Of a stretch of DNA of 54,682 nt, positions 15,400 to 23,820 are shown one piece after another (the stretch's first letter is position 1; each line of letters opens with the position of its first letter). The notes under the pieces are model-generated. The model saw only the letters and a list, made by a program, of their open reading frames with translations, was not told the origin of the DNA and did no database searches. The stretch lies in assembly GCA_030427125.1 (NCBI GenBank), contig JAUHXF010000005.1, positions 1 through 54,682 on the forward strand, given 5' to 3'. This DNA is from a bacterium (GTDB lineage: Bacteria; Patescibacteriota; Saccharimonadia; Saccharimonadales; SZUA-47). The position numbers were made by a program, and so were the translations under genes.

Positions 15400-16404
15400 T
15401 TAAGATTGTTGTTTTATGGTGCGTAGGCGCCAGTACAAGAAAGTTATTACCCCTATAAATAGTTGTGGAAAGTATGTGGTTGCTCGCCAGAGTAATGTTG
15501 CTGCGGCTGCTATTTCACTTGGAATTCCTGCTTGAACTAGTAAAGATATCAGTATAGCATCAACGGTACCAAGCCCTCCGGGAGTCAACGGAATAAATGA
15601 CCCTATTCGTGCAAAAGCAAAAGCTGTGAAGGTTAATGCAATTGAGACAAAATTCGTCTCCAAAAGGACAAGGATAATATATAGAACGCTAAATTGAGCT
15701 ATTTGCTGAGCTATATTGCTCACAATGAGCAAAGGCCAGCGAGCAGTGGTGGTTGTGTACGTTGCTTTTCTGAAATTCACCAAACTAGATGTAATAAGAA
15801 CTTCTGGGAGGAAACGAAACTTCTTTCGTAGTGTGCTATACGTCCGTTCAAGCCAGGTTGCGATTTTCATCGTGAGCGTATCGTTTTTCATGAGTAAGAT
15901 GAAGCCACCTATTGAAAGTACTGCGGCCAAAACTCCCAGCAAACCAATAATCGGATTGGACCCGGTTCGTTGACCGGTTAGCCAAACAAGCACAAGTGAA
16001 AGACCGGGCAAACTGATGGTGGCTAGTATATTCCAGATACTAGTAGCAACAATACCTGAGGTCGCAACGGCACCTTTGATGCCATAAGATGCCGCCATAG
16101 CATATTGAACGCCAATGCCAACAGCACCCCCTCCAGGAAAGCCGTTGGATAACAAAAACGAAGTCTGTCTTATTACGAAAGCCGGCCAAAAGCGCACGCC
16201 AAGTGTTGCTGCCATAAACGGCCAGGCATAGATAATGATATTGAAAAATGTGAATCCGAGAATGATTGCGACATCAGCGCCGGTAAGTGTTCGAATTGTA
16301 TCTACAATAGAATCATAGCTTGCAAATTGTGGAAAAATGACGAAACCAATAATGATGAGGACGAGCAAGGTTATTACTAGGGATATGGTATTTTTTCTAT
16401 TCAT
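15400..16404 (-). CDS. Flippase-like (LPG synthase TM-domain) membrane protein
   Basis: A 334-residue paralogue of the protein at 6535-7500, with eight or so helices. Shared family landmarks are 'LLSNGFPGGGAVGIGVQYAM' and 'FIPLTPGGLGTVDAILISLL'. There is no synthase domain. These proteins resemble the MprF flippase half and the glycan/lipid transporters of the same superfamily; the lipid carried is unknown. It converges on the AI-2E gene with 2 bp between stop codons. The upstream gap of 36 bp is shared with the divergent CPBP gene. Confidence 0.85.
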   Translation of the reverse strand: MNRKNTISLVITLLVLIIIGFVIFPQFASYDSIVDTIRTLTGADVAIILGFTFFNIIIYAWPFMAATLGVRFWPAFVIRQTSFLLSNGFPGGGAVGIGVQYAMAASYGIKGAVATSGIVATSIWNILATISLPGLSLVLVWLTGQRTGSNPIIGLLGVLAAVLSIGGFILLMKNDTLTMKIATWLERTYSTLRKKFRFLPEVLITSSLVNFRKATYTTTTARWPLLIVSNIAQQIAQFSVLYIILVLLETNFVSIALTFTAFAFARIGSFIPLTPGGLGTVDAILISLLVQAGIPSEIAAAATLLWRATTYFPQLFIGVITFLYWRLRTIKQQS

Positions 16405-16440
16405 GTATCGAAATTTTCTTCATAACTATAGAATACATGT

Positions 16441-17121
16441 ATGGATTCAAATCTATTAGCTGTTTTATTCGCTATTTGTGTAGCCTTCCTGTTTAGCGGC
16501 ATGTTATTCATGTTGCGACACGTCAGTATGAAGTTATCCGCACAACTATTGGCGATAATTGGGTTATATATATTTTCGTTTTTTATGTTGGATCTGTCAT
16601 TAGTGGATATAGGGTTCGGCAATGTGTCCGAGGGGTTATTGTGGGGTCTGGGAGTATCGCTGATTGCAATAGCCGCCTTGACATTAGTAAGTATTAATAT
16701 GCGTGTACGGTCATTCTTCTTAGATGGACGCACAAAGGGAGTATCAAAAAAGCACGTTGCATTCAGAGTATTAGTCGACATTCCAATCGGAACAGTGTTA
16801 TTTGAAGAGCTGTTGTTTCGTGGACTAATTTACGGGTTTTTCAGCTCGACGATTGGCGTTAGTGAAGCAATAGTGATTAGCTCTGCTTTGTTTGGACTGT
16901 GGCATGTGTTGCCGTCAATTACATTTTCTAAACAAAATCATAAGGCACCAGCAAAGATTCCTACTATTCTGGGGACAGTGTTCTTTACTGCTTTAAGTGG
17001 CGTTGTTTTTGCGCTATTAAGAGAAGTATCTGGTAGTATTATTGCCCCGATAGCTCTTCACTACACTATCAACACAGCTAGCTTTTTATTAAGCTGGAAG
17101 TATAGTAAAAAGAGCGTATAA
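16441..17121 (+). CDS. CPBP-family intramembrane metalloprotease
   Basis: A 226-residue polytopic protein of the CAAX-protease/bacteriocin-processing (Abi) family. The three metal/catalytic motifs are present: 'FEELLFRG' (Glu122, Glu123, Arg127), 'FGLWHVLPS' (His155) and 'LHYTIN' (His about 207). Roles in the family include prenyl-protein processing, peptide maturation and bacteriocin self-immunity; none is fixed here. No Shine-Dalgarno; TAGAAT (16429-16434) ends 6 nt before the ATG, so the mRNA is probably leaderless. Confidence 0.92.
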   Translation: MDSNLLAVLFAICVAFLFSGMLFMLRHVSMKLSAQLLAIIGLYIFSFFMLDLSLVDIGFGNVSEGLLWGLGVSLIAIAALTLVSINMRVRSFFLDGRTKGVSKKHVAFRVLVDIPIGTVLFEELLFRGLIYGFFSSTIGVSEAIVISSALFGLWHVLPSITFSKQNHKAPAKIPTILGTVFFTALSGVVFALLREVSGSIIAPIALHYTINTASFLLSWKYSKKSV

Positions 17122-17171
17122 TGCGTTCGCTCTAAATATATGGCATACTACATGCATAACTAGGAGTGTAT

Positions 17172-18824
17172 ATGACAAAAGAGAAAACAACGCTTAGTGT
17201 GTGGCGGTTACATTTTTCATATATCGGGGTGCTGATAGGATTATTTTTTTTCGCCATGTCGCTCACACCGTCTTTGTTGCCACGGGGAATATTCTTTCAA
17301 GGACTGGTATCGGGAATATCTTTGGCAATAGGGTATGGACTTGGTTTAAGCATCCAGCAGATTTGGTTGTACTTACAGCTTCCCAAACCAATTGAGCGAC
17401 AGCAACGCATCATTAACGTCTTCATACAATTAGTTGCTGGGTTTGTGCTTTTTATGTTTATGTGGAAATATGTTGGTTGGCAAAATGATGTACTGGAAGC
17501 GACCGGTTCAGATAAGACAATTTCCATAGTGACGCTGCTACCAATCGTTGCAGTGACCTCTATAGTTGGTTATTTATTGCTTGTTCTGTCGCGGAGTGTT
17601 TTGAAGTTTTTTAGAATGATTATGCGCTGGTTCAGAAAGGCGTTACCGCATAGAGTCGCAAATGTTATCGGTGTTACAGTCGCAGCATTTTTACTTGTGA
17701 ATATACTTAATGGTGTATTAATTGAGGGGTTCTTTGCTGTAGCGAATCAAACATTTTCAGTAACAGATGCCCGTTTAGAAGAAGGTATTGACCAGCCACT
17801 AGTTATTGAGAAGTCGGGTAGTCCTGAATCCCAATCACCGTGGGACGAGCTCGGAAGACAAGGGAGGAAATTTGTTTCCACCGGCCCAACAGCTGATCAA
17901 ATCGAAGATTTTAGTGGAGAGCCTGCGCTTGAACCCGTTCGTGTATATGTCGGACTAAACTCAGCAGATTCAATTCAGGGTAGAGCGGACTTAGCTTTGG
18001 AGGAGCTGAAACGGACAGGTGGATTCGACAGGGAGGTATTGGTCGTTGCTACTACGACCGGCACTGGCTGGCTAGATCCGAAGGCTGTTGACCCACTCGA
18101 ATATATGCATGGAGGAGATACCGCTATTGTTGGTGTGCAGTATTCATTCTTGCCTAGTTGGATATCGCTTTTTGCAGACCAGCAAATCGTAAAAGACACA
18201 TCAACGACAGTTTTCACTACAATCCATGACTATTGGCGGCAACTACCAGAGACACAGCGTCCAGAGATATATGTGTACGGTCTGAGCTTAGGCTCATTCG
18301 GAGCAGAAAATATTCTTAGTTCAATAAATATCGTCAACGAACCGCTTGATGGAGCGATTTACTCGGGTCCAACATTATTTAACCAAATCAGAAATGAGCT
18401 TATAGATACACGTGACGAAGGCTCTCCTGCTTGGCAACCAATAATTGATAGCGGTAGGACAGTCCGATTCACTGCAAAAGACAATGCCCTAGATGTACCA
18501 GCTGCTGGCTGGGAAGAAACGAGGGTTGTGTACACACAGCACGCCACGGACCCTGTTTCATTTTTCTCATTTGATCTAGCACTGCATGAACCAGATTGGT
18601 TGCTAGAAGGGCAGCGTGGCCCTGATATTACGGATAATATGCGTTGGATTCCGCTTGTAACTTTTTGGCAGGTTGCTGCTGATCTTCCGACTGCTGGCGC
18701 GGTAGAGAATGGCCATGGTCATAACTATTCGCAGTCTACGATGATAGATGCATGGGCTGGGGTAACTGAGCCTGACGACTGGAGCAAGGACAAGTCTGAT
18801 ACACTCAAGCAACTATTTCAATAA
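17172..18824 (+). CDS. Abhydrolase_9 family membrane hydrolase
   Basis: A 550-residue protein with an N-terminal membrane domain of five or six helices (about residues 12-190; it begins with the family motif 'MSLTPSLLPRG') and a C-terminal extracytoplasmic alpha/beta-hydrolase domain. The nucleophile elbow is 'YGLSLGSFGAE' (Ser about 372) and a late 'GHGHNYSQS' supplies the likely catalytic histidine. The family is common in Actinobacteria and of unknown substrate; esterase/lipase activity is plausible. The ATG at 17172 is 5 nt after GGAG, favouring it over the upstream GTG at 17166. Confidence 0.88.
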   Translation: MTKEKTTLSVWRLHFSYIGVLIGLFFFAMSLTPSLLPRGIFFQGLVSGISLAIGYGLGLSIQQIWLYLQLPKPIERQQRIINVFIQLVAGFVLFMFMWKYVGWQNDVLEATGSDKTISIVTLLPIVAVTSIVGYLLLVLSRSVLKFFRMIMRWFRKALPHRVANVIGVTVAAFLLVNILNGVLIEGFFAVANQTFSVTDARLEEGIDQPLVIEKSGSPESQSPWDELGRQGRKFVSTGPTADQIEDFSGEPALEPVRVYVGLNSADSIQGRADLALEELKRTGGFDREVLVVATTTGTGWLDPKAVDPLEYMHGGDTAIVGVQYSFLPSWISLFADQQIVKDTSTTVFTTIHDYWRQLPETQRPEIYVYGLSLGSFGAENILSSINIVNEPLDGAIYSGPTLFNQIRNELIDTRDEGSPAWQPIIDSGRTVRFTAKDNALDVPAAGWEETRVVYTQHATDPVSFFSFDLALHEPDWLLEGQRGPDITDNMRWIPLVTFWQVAADLPTAGAVENGHGHNYSQSTMIDAWAGVTEPDDWSKDKSDTLKQLFQ

Positions 18825-18828
18825 ATAA

Positions 18829-18855
18829 AAAAGACCTCGGGCGTCGAGGTCTTTT
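18829..18855. terminator. Bidirectional intrinsic terminator
   Basis: AAGACCTCG/CGAGGTCTT stem (18831-18839 with 18845-18853), 5-nt loop, A-rich before and T-rich after, between convergent genes. Confidence 0.85.
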
Positions 18856-18870
18856 CGGCTGAGTTATAGA

Positions 18871-19335
18871 TTATCGTTTTGCTGCAGGTTTTCTTGAGGT
18901 TGTTTTAGCAGCCGTAGATCGAGTCCTCTTTTGTGAGGCAAGTACTTGGCTCCACTCTTCACGTAAACGTGCCTCTTTTTGTTCTCGCTTGCTCGTATCA
19001 ATCTTATCTTGTACATACTCGATTAGTGACTTGAAGCCCCAAGCAACAAATAGGTAGATGATGATTGCAAAAATCGCTGATACGTCTAAGTAGCCAGTTT
19101 CGCCAACTTCGCGTAGTTCAAAAATTCCACGGAACGGTCGTAGGTAATCACCAGATACTTCCATGACAAAATTCGCAAAGCCGGTTGCTGTGTTTGCTGA
19201 GAAGGCAAGCAAGAAGACGCGCAAGCCAAGTGCGACGACACCAATCATAACCCAGATGTACATGAGCCATGATATTACTTTAGAAAACCTCAAGAATCCC
19301 GAGACTTCTATTTCATCTGTTTTTGCCTGTGCCAT
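18871..19335 (-). CDS. YggT-family membrane protein with basic tail
   Basis: A 154-residue protein with two membrane segments separated by 'YLRPFRGIFELREVG', the YggT (PF02325) signature, followed by a predicted coiled-coil/basic tail (about residues 118-154) rich in Arg, Lys, Ser and Thr. YggT proteins are usually ~90-100 residues; the tail is an extension. Family roles proposed elsewhere include cell division and osmotic tolerance. AAGGAG lies 7 nt before the ATG. Confidence 0.82.
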   Translation of the reverse strand: MAQAKTDEIEVSGFLRFSKVISWLMYIWVMIGVVALGLRVFLLAFSANTATGFANFVMEVSGDYLRPFRGIFELREVGETGYLDVSAIFAIIIYLFVAWGFKSLIEYVQDKIDTSKREQKEARLREEWSQVLASQKRTRSTAAKTTSRKPAAKR

Positions 19336-19443
19336 GTATTTCTCCTTGTTTATGTTTTGAATATATCATATTTTTACTTTTTCTATGATTATGTACGTAC
19401 AAGCAGGGTTTTGCTACACTACAGTAAAATAAGGAGAATAAGT

Positions 19444-19785
19444 ATGGGTCTTGGGTACATTTTAACGGTTGGATTAATCATCTGGCTTATTGGAGTATTG
19501 TCACTATGGCAAGTGTTTTATAAAGCAGGAGAAGATGGCTGGAAGTCTATAATTCCTATATATAATACGTATGTTCTAAGCAAAATAGCCGGGCAGCCTA
19601 TTTGGGTGTTCTTGATTTTATTTCTGCCATTCGTAGGATTCATCGGATCTTTGCTGATTGCCTTGGGCGTTGCAAGAGCTTTCGGGAAAGAAACGTGGTT
19701 CGGGTTTGTTTTGTTCTTTTTCGGATTCTTTGGATATATGTATCTCGGCTGGGGGCAGTCAGAGTACGTTGGGCTGAACGAATAA
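19444..19785 (+). CDS. DUF5684-family membrane protein
   Basis: A 113-residue protein with three or four helices. The core 'LWQVFYKAGEDGWKSIIPIYNTYVL' region (shown in part) with its conserved 'AGxxGWxSIIPIYN' motif marks DUF5684, a small membrane family seen near signal peptidases in Firmicutes. The ATG at 19444 has AAGGAG at 19431-19436; the longer frame to 19357 is rejected. A paralogue lies on the opposite strand at 19846-20268. Confidence 0.8.
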   Translation: MGLGYILTVGLIIWLIGVLSLWQVFYKAGEDGWKSIIPIYNTYVLSKIAGQPIWVFLILFLPFVGFIGSLLIALGVARAFGKETWFGFVLFFFGFFGYMYLGWGQSEYVGLNE

Positions 19786-19801
19786 TATTTGAAGCAAATA
19801 A

Positions 19802-19842
19802 AAAAACACGTGCCACTTAGTGTTGCGGGTACGTGTTTTTTA
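19802..19842. terminator. Bidirectional intrinsic terminator
   Basis: AAAAACACGT/ACGTGTTTTT (19802-19811 with 19831-19840) with further pairing of the loop flanks, between two convergent DUF5684 genes. Confidence 0.8.
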
Positions 19843-19845
19843 ATT

Positions 19846-20268
19846 TTACGCTACAGGTTGAGCTGTAGTAGCTTTATCGAGCTGATATTCTGCATCGCCG
19901 AATGCGAGCATGAGATATCCAACAAAACTAAAGAGCCACAAGCCAAAGAATCCAAATGCGCTACTCTTGCCAAACGCTTTGGCCATGTCCATTGCAAGTA
20001 TTAGGGACACTGCAATGTTAACGAATGGAATGAACATTAATAGTAGCCACCAACCTGGCCGCCCAGCTATCTGGAACATTACATACGTATTATATATAGG
20101 AATTATAGACTTCCATCCTTCTCGCCCTGCTTTTTCGAACACTTTCCATAGTGCGATGATGGCTACGGCAAGAACCGCGACCCATATCACAAAGAATATC
20201 GGTGAAATTGAAGCGTCACCCTCTACGCTTATTGTGACTACGTCACTTTGAGCTAGTATATCTAGCAT
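19846..20268 (-). CDS. DUF5684-family membrane protein (paralogue)
   Basis: A 140-residue protein sharing 'AGREGWKSIIPIYNTYVM' with the convergent neighbour, so the pair looks like an inverted duplication that has since diverged. It has an N-terminal extension and a short C-terminal 'DKATTAQPVA' tail. AGGAGG-like sequence precedes the ATG. Function unknown. Confidence 0.8.
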   Translation of the reverse strand: MLDILAQSDVVTISVEGDASISPIFFVIWVAVLAVAIIALWKVFEKAGREGWKSIIPIYNTYVMFQIAGRPGWWLLLMFIPFVNIAVSLILAMDMAKAFGKSSAFGFFGLWLFSFVGYLMLAFGDAEYQLDKATTAQPVA

Positions 20269-20327
20269 ACTTTTTCCTCCATTACGCTTTAACAGTACCA
20301 GAAACCGTACTTTAGCTGAAGCATAAT

Positions 20328-21542
20328 TTATTTCTTAACGAGGACGCGTGATTTCTCGGCTCGCACGAAAAGAATAAATGCAACAAGCAGCGCAAGACCT
20401 GTGAGTATGTAAAACGGTTTTGTATTACCCGATTCGAATAAGTAGCCATAAAAAACAACGACTAGCACATACGGGACTTGTATTAAGAATGAGAGTGTCG
20501 ATATGGCAGTTGCGCGGTCTTTAGACTGAACGTGCTTATTGAGAATTACTGAATTCCATAGTTCAGCTAACGAACCGCTTAGTGTGATTGCAAAGAAGAC
20601 GATGGCTCCAATTAACATGTCGCCAAGAAACAAACCGCTCAGTAGCCATGCCACAGCCGCCATAAGTACAAGCGATCCGTAGCCAATCAGGTCTCCCAGT
20701 AACTTTCGTATTCTCTTGAAAGTAAATGTTGCCAAGAAGCTCACGAGCAATGTTGCTGATACCAAATAGCTTAGTGAAGCGCCGTCGTAGTTAAATTCTG
20801 TACCCATTAAAACTCGTATTATTCCTTCTTCCCACATTAAAAACGTTCCGGCAAGAATTGCCATAGAAAACGTATATTTACGGAAGTCTGACTTAAAAAG
20901 ATAGTAAAAACCGCGCTTATTTTGCTTAATGAAATTTTCTAGTGTAAATATCTCAGAGTCTATTTCTGGCTCGGTGAATTTAACGCTAAACAGCAGAGCA
21001 ACAATAAAGCCCACTAAAGACAAAGACCAAGGCGCGTATACGCTGTATTGCCAGGCAAAACCACCTATAGCTGCTGCAACCACAATACTAAGCAGTGTTA
21101 GACTGAGGCCTTTACTGAGCACTTCATCATAGTATTTTTCTTTTTTCTTTTGGAGCAGTGAGTCGTACACCAGTGCTTCTAAAGAACCGCTTTGCAAAGC
21201 AAAAGACGATATTATAATGAGGTTTCCAATGAATAACATAGCTGCACCGAAATCTGCCAGTAAGAAGATTATCGAGCCACAAACTTGCATTGAGTACGCG
21301 AGGATAAGTGTCTTTCTCCTGCCGAGTAAATCAGCAATCGCACCGGACGGTATCTCTAATAATATCCCCGCACCAAAAGCAACAGCTTCGTACCATGCAA
21401 ACTCGCCCTCGCTTACAAACAAGACAACGAACAACAGCCAATTTGCAATCTGGAACCAGGTGTGTCCGAAAATAGAGACCATATAGAACAGGAATACGTT
21501 CTTTTCTCCATGGGTCGGAAAGTGCTTTTTGAGCCAGTTCAT
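20328..21542 (-). CDS. Major facilitator superfamily transporter
   Basis: A 404-residue, 12-helix transporter. The loop 2-3 motif is 'GAIADLLGRRKTLIL', matching MFS motif A (GxxxDRxGRRxxL variant). The long cytoplasmic centre ('EPEIDSEIFTLENFIKQNKRGF' region) separates the halves. No substrate can be assigned. The ATG at 21542 is 6 nt after TGCTATACT (extended -10, 21549-21554), so it appears leaderless; no Shine-Dalgarno is present. Confidence 0.9.
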   Translation of the reverse strand: MNWLKKHFPTHGEKNVFLFYMVSIFGHTWFQIANWLLFVVLFVSEGEFAWYEAVAFGAGILLEIPSGAIADLLGRRKTLILAYSMQVCGSIIFLLADFGAAMLFIGNLIIISSFALQSGSLEALVYDSLLQKKKEKYYDEVLSKGLSLTLLSIVVAAAIGGFAWQYSVYAPWSLSLVGFIVALLFSVKFTEPEIDSEIFTLENFIKQNKRGFYYLFKSDFRKYTFSMAILAGTFLMWEEGIIRVLMGTEFNYDGASLSYLVSATLLVSFLATFTFKRIRKLLGDLIGYGSLVLMAAVAWLLSGLFLGDMLIGAIVFFAITLSGSLAELWNSVILNKHVQSKDRATAISTLSFLIQVPYVLVVVFYGYLFESGNTKPFYILTGLALLVAFILFVRAEKSRVLVKK

Positions 21543-21615
21543 CGACTAAGTATAGCAACAGATTGAAAAAAGGCACTCTAGAGGTTAGAATAGACTGACC
21601 AGAGCACTAAGAACC

Positions 21616-21640
21616 AATTTCGAGAGGGATTCTCGAAATT
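21616..21640. repeat. Perfect hairpin upstream of tRNA-Gln
   Basis: AATTTCGAGA/TCTCGAAATT, 10-bp perfect arms with the 5-nt loop GGGAT. No T-run follows, so it is not an obvious terminator. It stands in the otherwise empty 184-bp gap between the MFS gene and tRNA-Gln. Confidence 0.6.
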
Positions 21641-21726
21641 AAGAGGAATGGGCTTTGTGAACTTTACGATACTATTGAGGAACTTCTTATTGATAATCAG
21701 TAAAGATCACAATCACACCATGACGA

Positions 21727-21800
21727 TGGGATGTAGCCAAGTGGTAAGGCAGTGGGTTCTGGTCCCATGATCGGGGGTTCGAATCCCTCCATCCCAGCCA
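21727..21800 (+). tRNA. tRNA-Gln (anticodon CUG)
   Basis: Full cloverleaf: acceptor stem TGGGATG/CATCCCA with a G discriminator and encoded CCA, D-arm 'AGCCAAGTGGTAAGGC', anticodon stem GTGGG/CCCAT around loop TTCTGGT (anticodon CTG), T-arm GGGGG-TTCGAAT-CCCTC. U1 and the overall sequence match bacterial tRNA-Gln. A terminator follows at once. Its last 22 bases are repeated at 21959-21980. Confidence 0.95.
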
Positions 21801-21801
21801 T

Positions 21802-21835
21802 ACAAAAAGACTGTCCTTTTGGATGGTCTTTTTGT
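21802..21835. terminator. Intrinsic terminator after tRNA-Gln
   Basis: ACAAAAAGAC..TCC-TTTT-GGA..GTCTTTTTGT, a long stem with a T-rich 3' arm, directly downstream of the tRNA CCA. Confidence 0.85.
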
Positions 21836-21874
21836 TTAAGGTAATGGGTTTGAGGTCTCGATCTGATCGGGTTT

Positions 21875-21960
21875 CGAAATGCCAGTGGCATTTCGCAAGA
21901 CAATCTTCACTTGAAAACTTGTTTTCAAAGTTGAAGTTGCGGGCTCGCTGAAAGCGAGTC
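21875..21960. repeat. Three successive hairpins between att-like copies
   Basis: Hairpin 1: CGAAATGCC-AGT-GGCATTTCG (21875-21895). Hairpin 2: TTGAAAAC-TT-GTTTTCAA (21911-21928) with an outer CTTCA/TGAAG (21905-21936). Hairpin 3: GGCTCGCT-GAA-AGCGAGTC with one wobble pair (21942-21960). All have 2-3-nt loops. They fill the 158 bp between the tRNA end and its partial copy; no ORF is present. Confidence 0.65.
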
Positions 21961-21980
21961 GAATCCCTCCATCCCAGTCA
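21959..21980 (+). repeat. Partial copy of tRNA-Gln 3' end (att-like)
   Basis: 21 of 22 bases equal the tRNA 3' end at 21779-21800, from the T-loop through the CCA position (TCA here). Tyrosine recombinases commonly use this part of a tRNA gene as attachment site, leaving such a fragment at the far end of an inserted element. No integrase gene is visible between the copies or in the window. Confidence 0.75.
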
Positions 21981-22061
21981 TTTATTTCATCAGTATAATC
22001 TTAACGAAAACAGTCAAAAACCTGAATTTTTTGGTTGAAGCAGTAATTGTAGAACGACTTT

Positions 22062-22415
22062 CTATAACTTATTGTATTTTGTCGATACGCCTTTAGATTT
22101 ATTGATAGGATATTTGACTGCATTTTTCTTTAATTTCTGTTCTGTAGCTGCTAGTAGGTCAATATCAAGTGAGTCAGATAGTAGGATTAAATAACTGAAT
22201 ACATCTGCGATTTCGTCTGTTAGCGCTTGTCTATTTTCGTCTTTTTCAAACCAGGTATTAAATACATCTGAGTCAGCCTTCCATTGGAAGCACTCTAGGA
22301 CTTCACTCACTTCAAGTTGAAGAGCGACAGCTAAGTTTATTGGGTCATGAAATTGTGCCCAGTCTCTGTCGTCCCGGAACTTAATTAGCTGTTTTCTTAG
22401 CTCTGAAATAGTGAT
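22062..22415 (-). CDS. MazG-like nucleotide pyrophosphohydrolase
   Basis: A ~117-residue all-helical MazG/RS21-C6-type enzyme that would hydrolyse (d)NTPs to (d)NMP and PPi. Family landmarks: 'RDWAQFHDPINLAVALQLE', the metal-binding 'LEVSEVLECFQW', and 'LTDEIADVFSYLILL' (EIADV). The only canonical start, GTG at 22310, would delete the first helix and one of the metal-binding Glu positions, although the upstream frame is open and clearly homologous back to about 22415. There is no ATG, GTG or TTG there; ATC (22415) or ATT (22409) must initiate, or the gene is translated by coupling. It overlaps the methyltransferase-like gene by ~19 bp and is the last gene of the cassette. Confidence 0.82.
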   Translation of the reverse strand: MTISELRKQLIKFRDDRDWAQFHDPINLAVALQLEVSEVLECFQWKADSDVFNTWFEKDENRQALTDEIADVFSYLILLSDSLDIDLLAATEQKLKKNAVKYPINKSKGVSTKYNKL

Positions 22416-23815
22416 GGCTCGATGTCTCTTTCTGGAGTTATTATTTTGCTAAACTGGACGGCTATGCTTGTAGCCTCTGACTCTGGTATGTTGAATCGAT
22501 TTACGACTGCTTTTATGAAATCTTCATCGATTTCTTTGGTTACTTGTGAGTTTAGTATATCAAACAATTGCTTTAGTTTTTTAGGGTCACTTACTATGTA
22601 GGCGATATGATCTGTCGTAATGAAGTTAACACCTTGTTCTCTACGTGTAGACCTGCTTGTCGTTTCATAAACGCCGTCACCAAACTGTAAAACGTGAAAA
22701 GGTGCTTGTTCTTCGTCCAAATCTTCAGCTTCCAACACATCCTGGGGTGCATAAATTCCACCAAAATATTCACCACCAACTTCAATATTCTCACAATGTG
22801 ACTGTACTACTTTCTCTATAGACTCCGGAGTGGAGCAGGTGTCCGAGCGTTCAGGTATGGCTTGTGTGACCACGAGTTGTCCATATTTGCCTCGACTGGT
22901 CACGTTAATGCCCTGTGCTGCAAACAGTCTTTGTTCGTACTCAGGGATTGTATATCCAAAAAATTCCGGTTTTATTTCGATTAGATCTAGGCCGCCTCTT
23001 ATAAGGTTGGCATACATTTCATTAAGTTCTTTAGAAGCTTCTTTTCTTGTTGCCGGTGCTGGTGTGGCTATATAGAGTCTTCCATACGGGCGCAATAGTT
23101 CATATGCTCTGTCGGCAAATAGGCTGTAATGTTCGTTGTGCCATGGGGGATCAATAACTACGGCATCAAACTTACGCCTAAAACTTGGTGGTATTTCGTG
23201 CAAGGCAGAATATTTCACGGCTCTAGGCCCGATTTCTCTATTGTTCAAATCTCTAACAATTGATTCGTTGATATCCATTAAATATGTCTCAACAAGACCT
23301 TCTGTCAACGCACCAGCATAGCAAACTGTAGGCACACCCAAAGCCATTACTTTAGGAGAAACATAAGAATTATTTATGATAATTCGATGTAGCAGATCAA
23401 CTACGCTGTCCCATGTGAATCGGAACTCCTCATTACCATATCTCTCAACAGGAAGATCGGGTGGATTCGTTTCTAGCTCTTCCTTTGTTGCTTTAAGGGT
23501 TGCCTCTACGTCTTGCGGTCTTTGTGAGCCTTGAAGAGCTAATTCCATTACACCAACGTCAGATACTGTATGCCTAGTTACGTCGCCATCGCCCTGCACA
23601 AGTACGTGGCCGTACTCTTGTAGCAATTGGAGCTCCTCGCTTGTTCTAGATGGGTATACTCCGCCGTTGCGCATCTGTATTATTTCAGCATCACTAAGCC
23701 CTTTACCCCCAGCTGATGCAATAATATTTAGGAGGTTAAGTGTTTCAAAGGCCGCCTGGTTGCGTGTTCTGTCCAGGAATGCACCTTCTTCGAATAGTTT
23801 TCTTTCCGCTGTCAT
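22397..23815 (-). CDS. Winged-helix plus SAM-methyltransferase-fold protein
   Basis: A 472-residue protein not assigned with certainty. Residues ~20-95 resemble a winged helix-turn-helix. Residues ~140-260 look like a Rossmann methyltransferase fold: a degenerate motif I ('VCYAGALTEGLVETYLMDIN', acidic D181) and 'VVIDPPWHNEHYSLF' with a DPPW motif at 222-225. This layout and motif recall N4-bis(aminopropyl)spermidine synthase (DUF43/BpsA) and also N6/N4 amino-methyltransferases, so the substrate could be a polyamine, nucleotide or nucleic acid. The C-terminal ~150 residues are unrecognised. It is the middle gene of a three-gene operon, 5 bp after the kinase gene. Confidence 0.6.
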   Translation of the reverse strand: MTAERKLFEEGAFLDRTRNQAAFETLNLLNIIASAGGKGLSDAEIIQMRNGGVYPSRTSEELQLLQEYGHVLVQGDGDVTRHTVSDVGVMELALQGSQRPQDVEATLKATKEELETNPPDLPVERYGNEEFRFTWDSVVDLLHRIIINNSYVSPKVMALGVPTVCYAGALTEGLVETYLMDINESIVRDLNNREIGPRAVKYSALHEIPPSFRRKFDAVVIDPPWHNEHYSLFADRAYELLRPYGRLYIATPAPATRKEASKELNEMYANLIRGGLDLIEIKPEFFGYTIPEYEQRLFAAQGINVTSRGKYGQLVVTQAIPERSDTCSTPESIEKVVQSHCENIEVGGEYFGGIYAPQDVLEAEDLDEEQAPFHVLQFGDGVYETTSRSTRREQGVNFITTDHIAYIVSDPKKLKQLFDILNSQVTKEIDEDFIKAVVNRFNIPESEATSIAVQFSKIITPERDIEPSLFQS

Positions 23816-23820
23816 ATGGC

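Noticed and set aside
22062-22310. MazG-like gene starting at the GTG at 22310
   Set aside because: This would remove helix 1 and part of the metal-binding motif although the homologous upstream sequence is intact.
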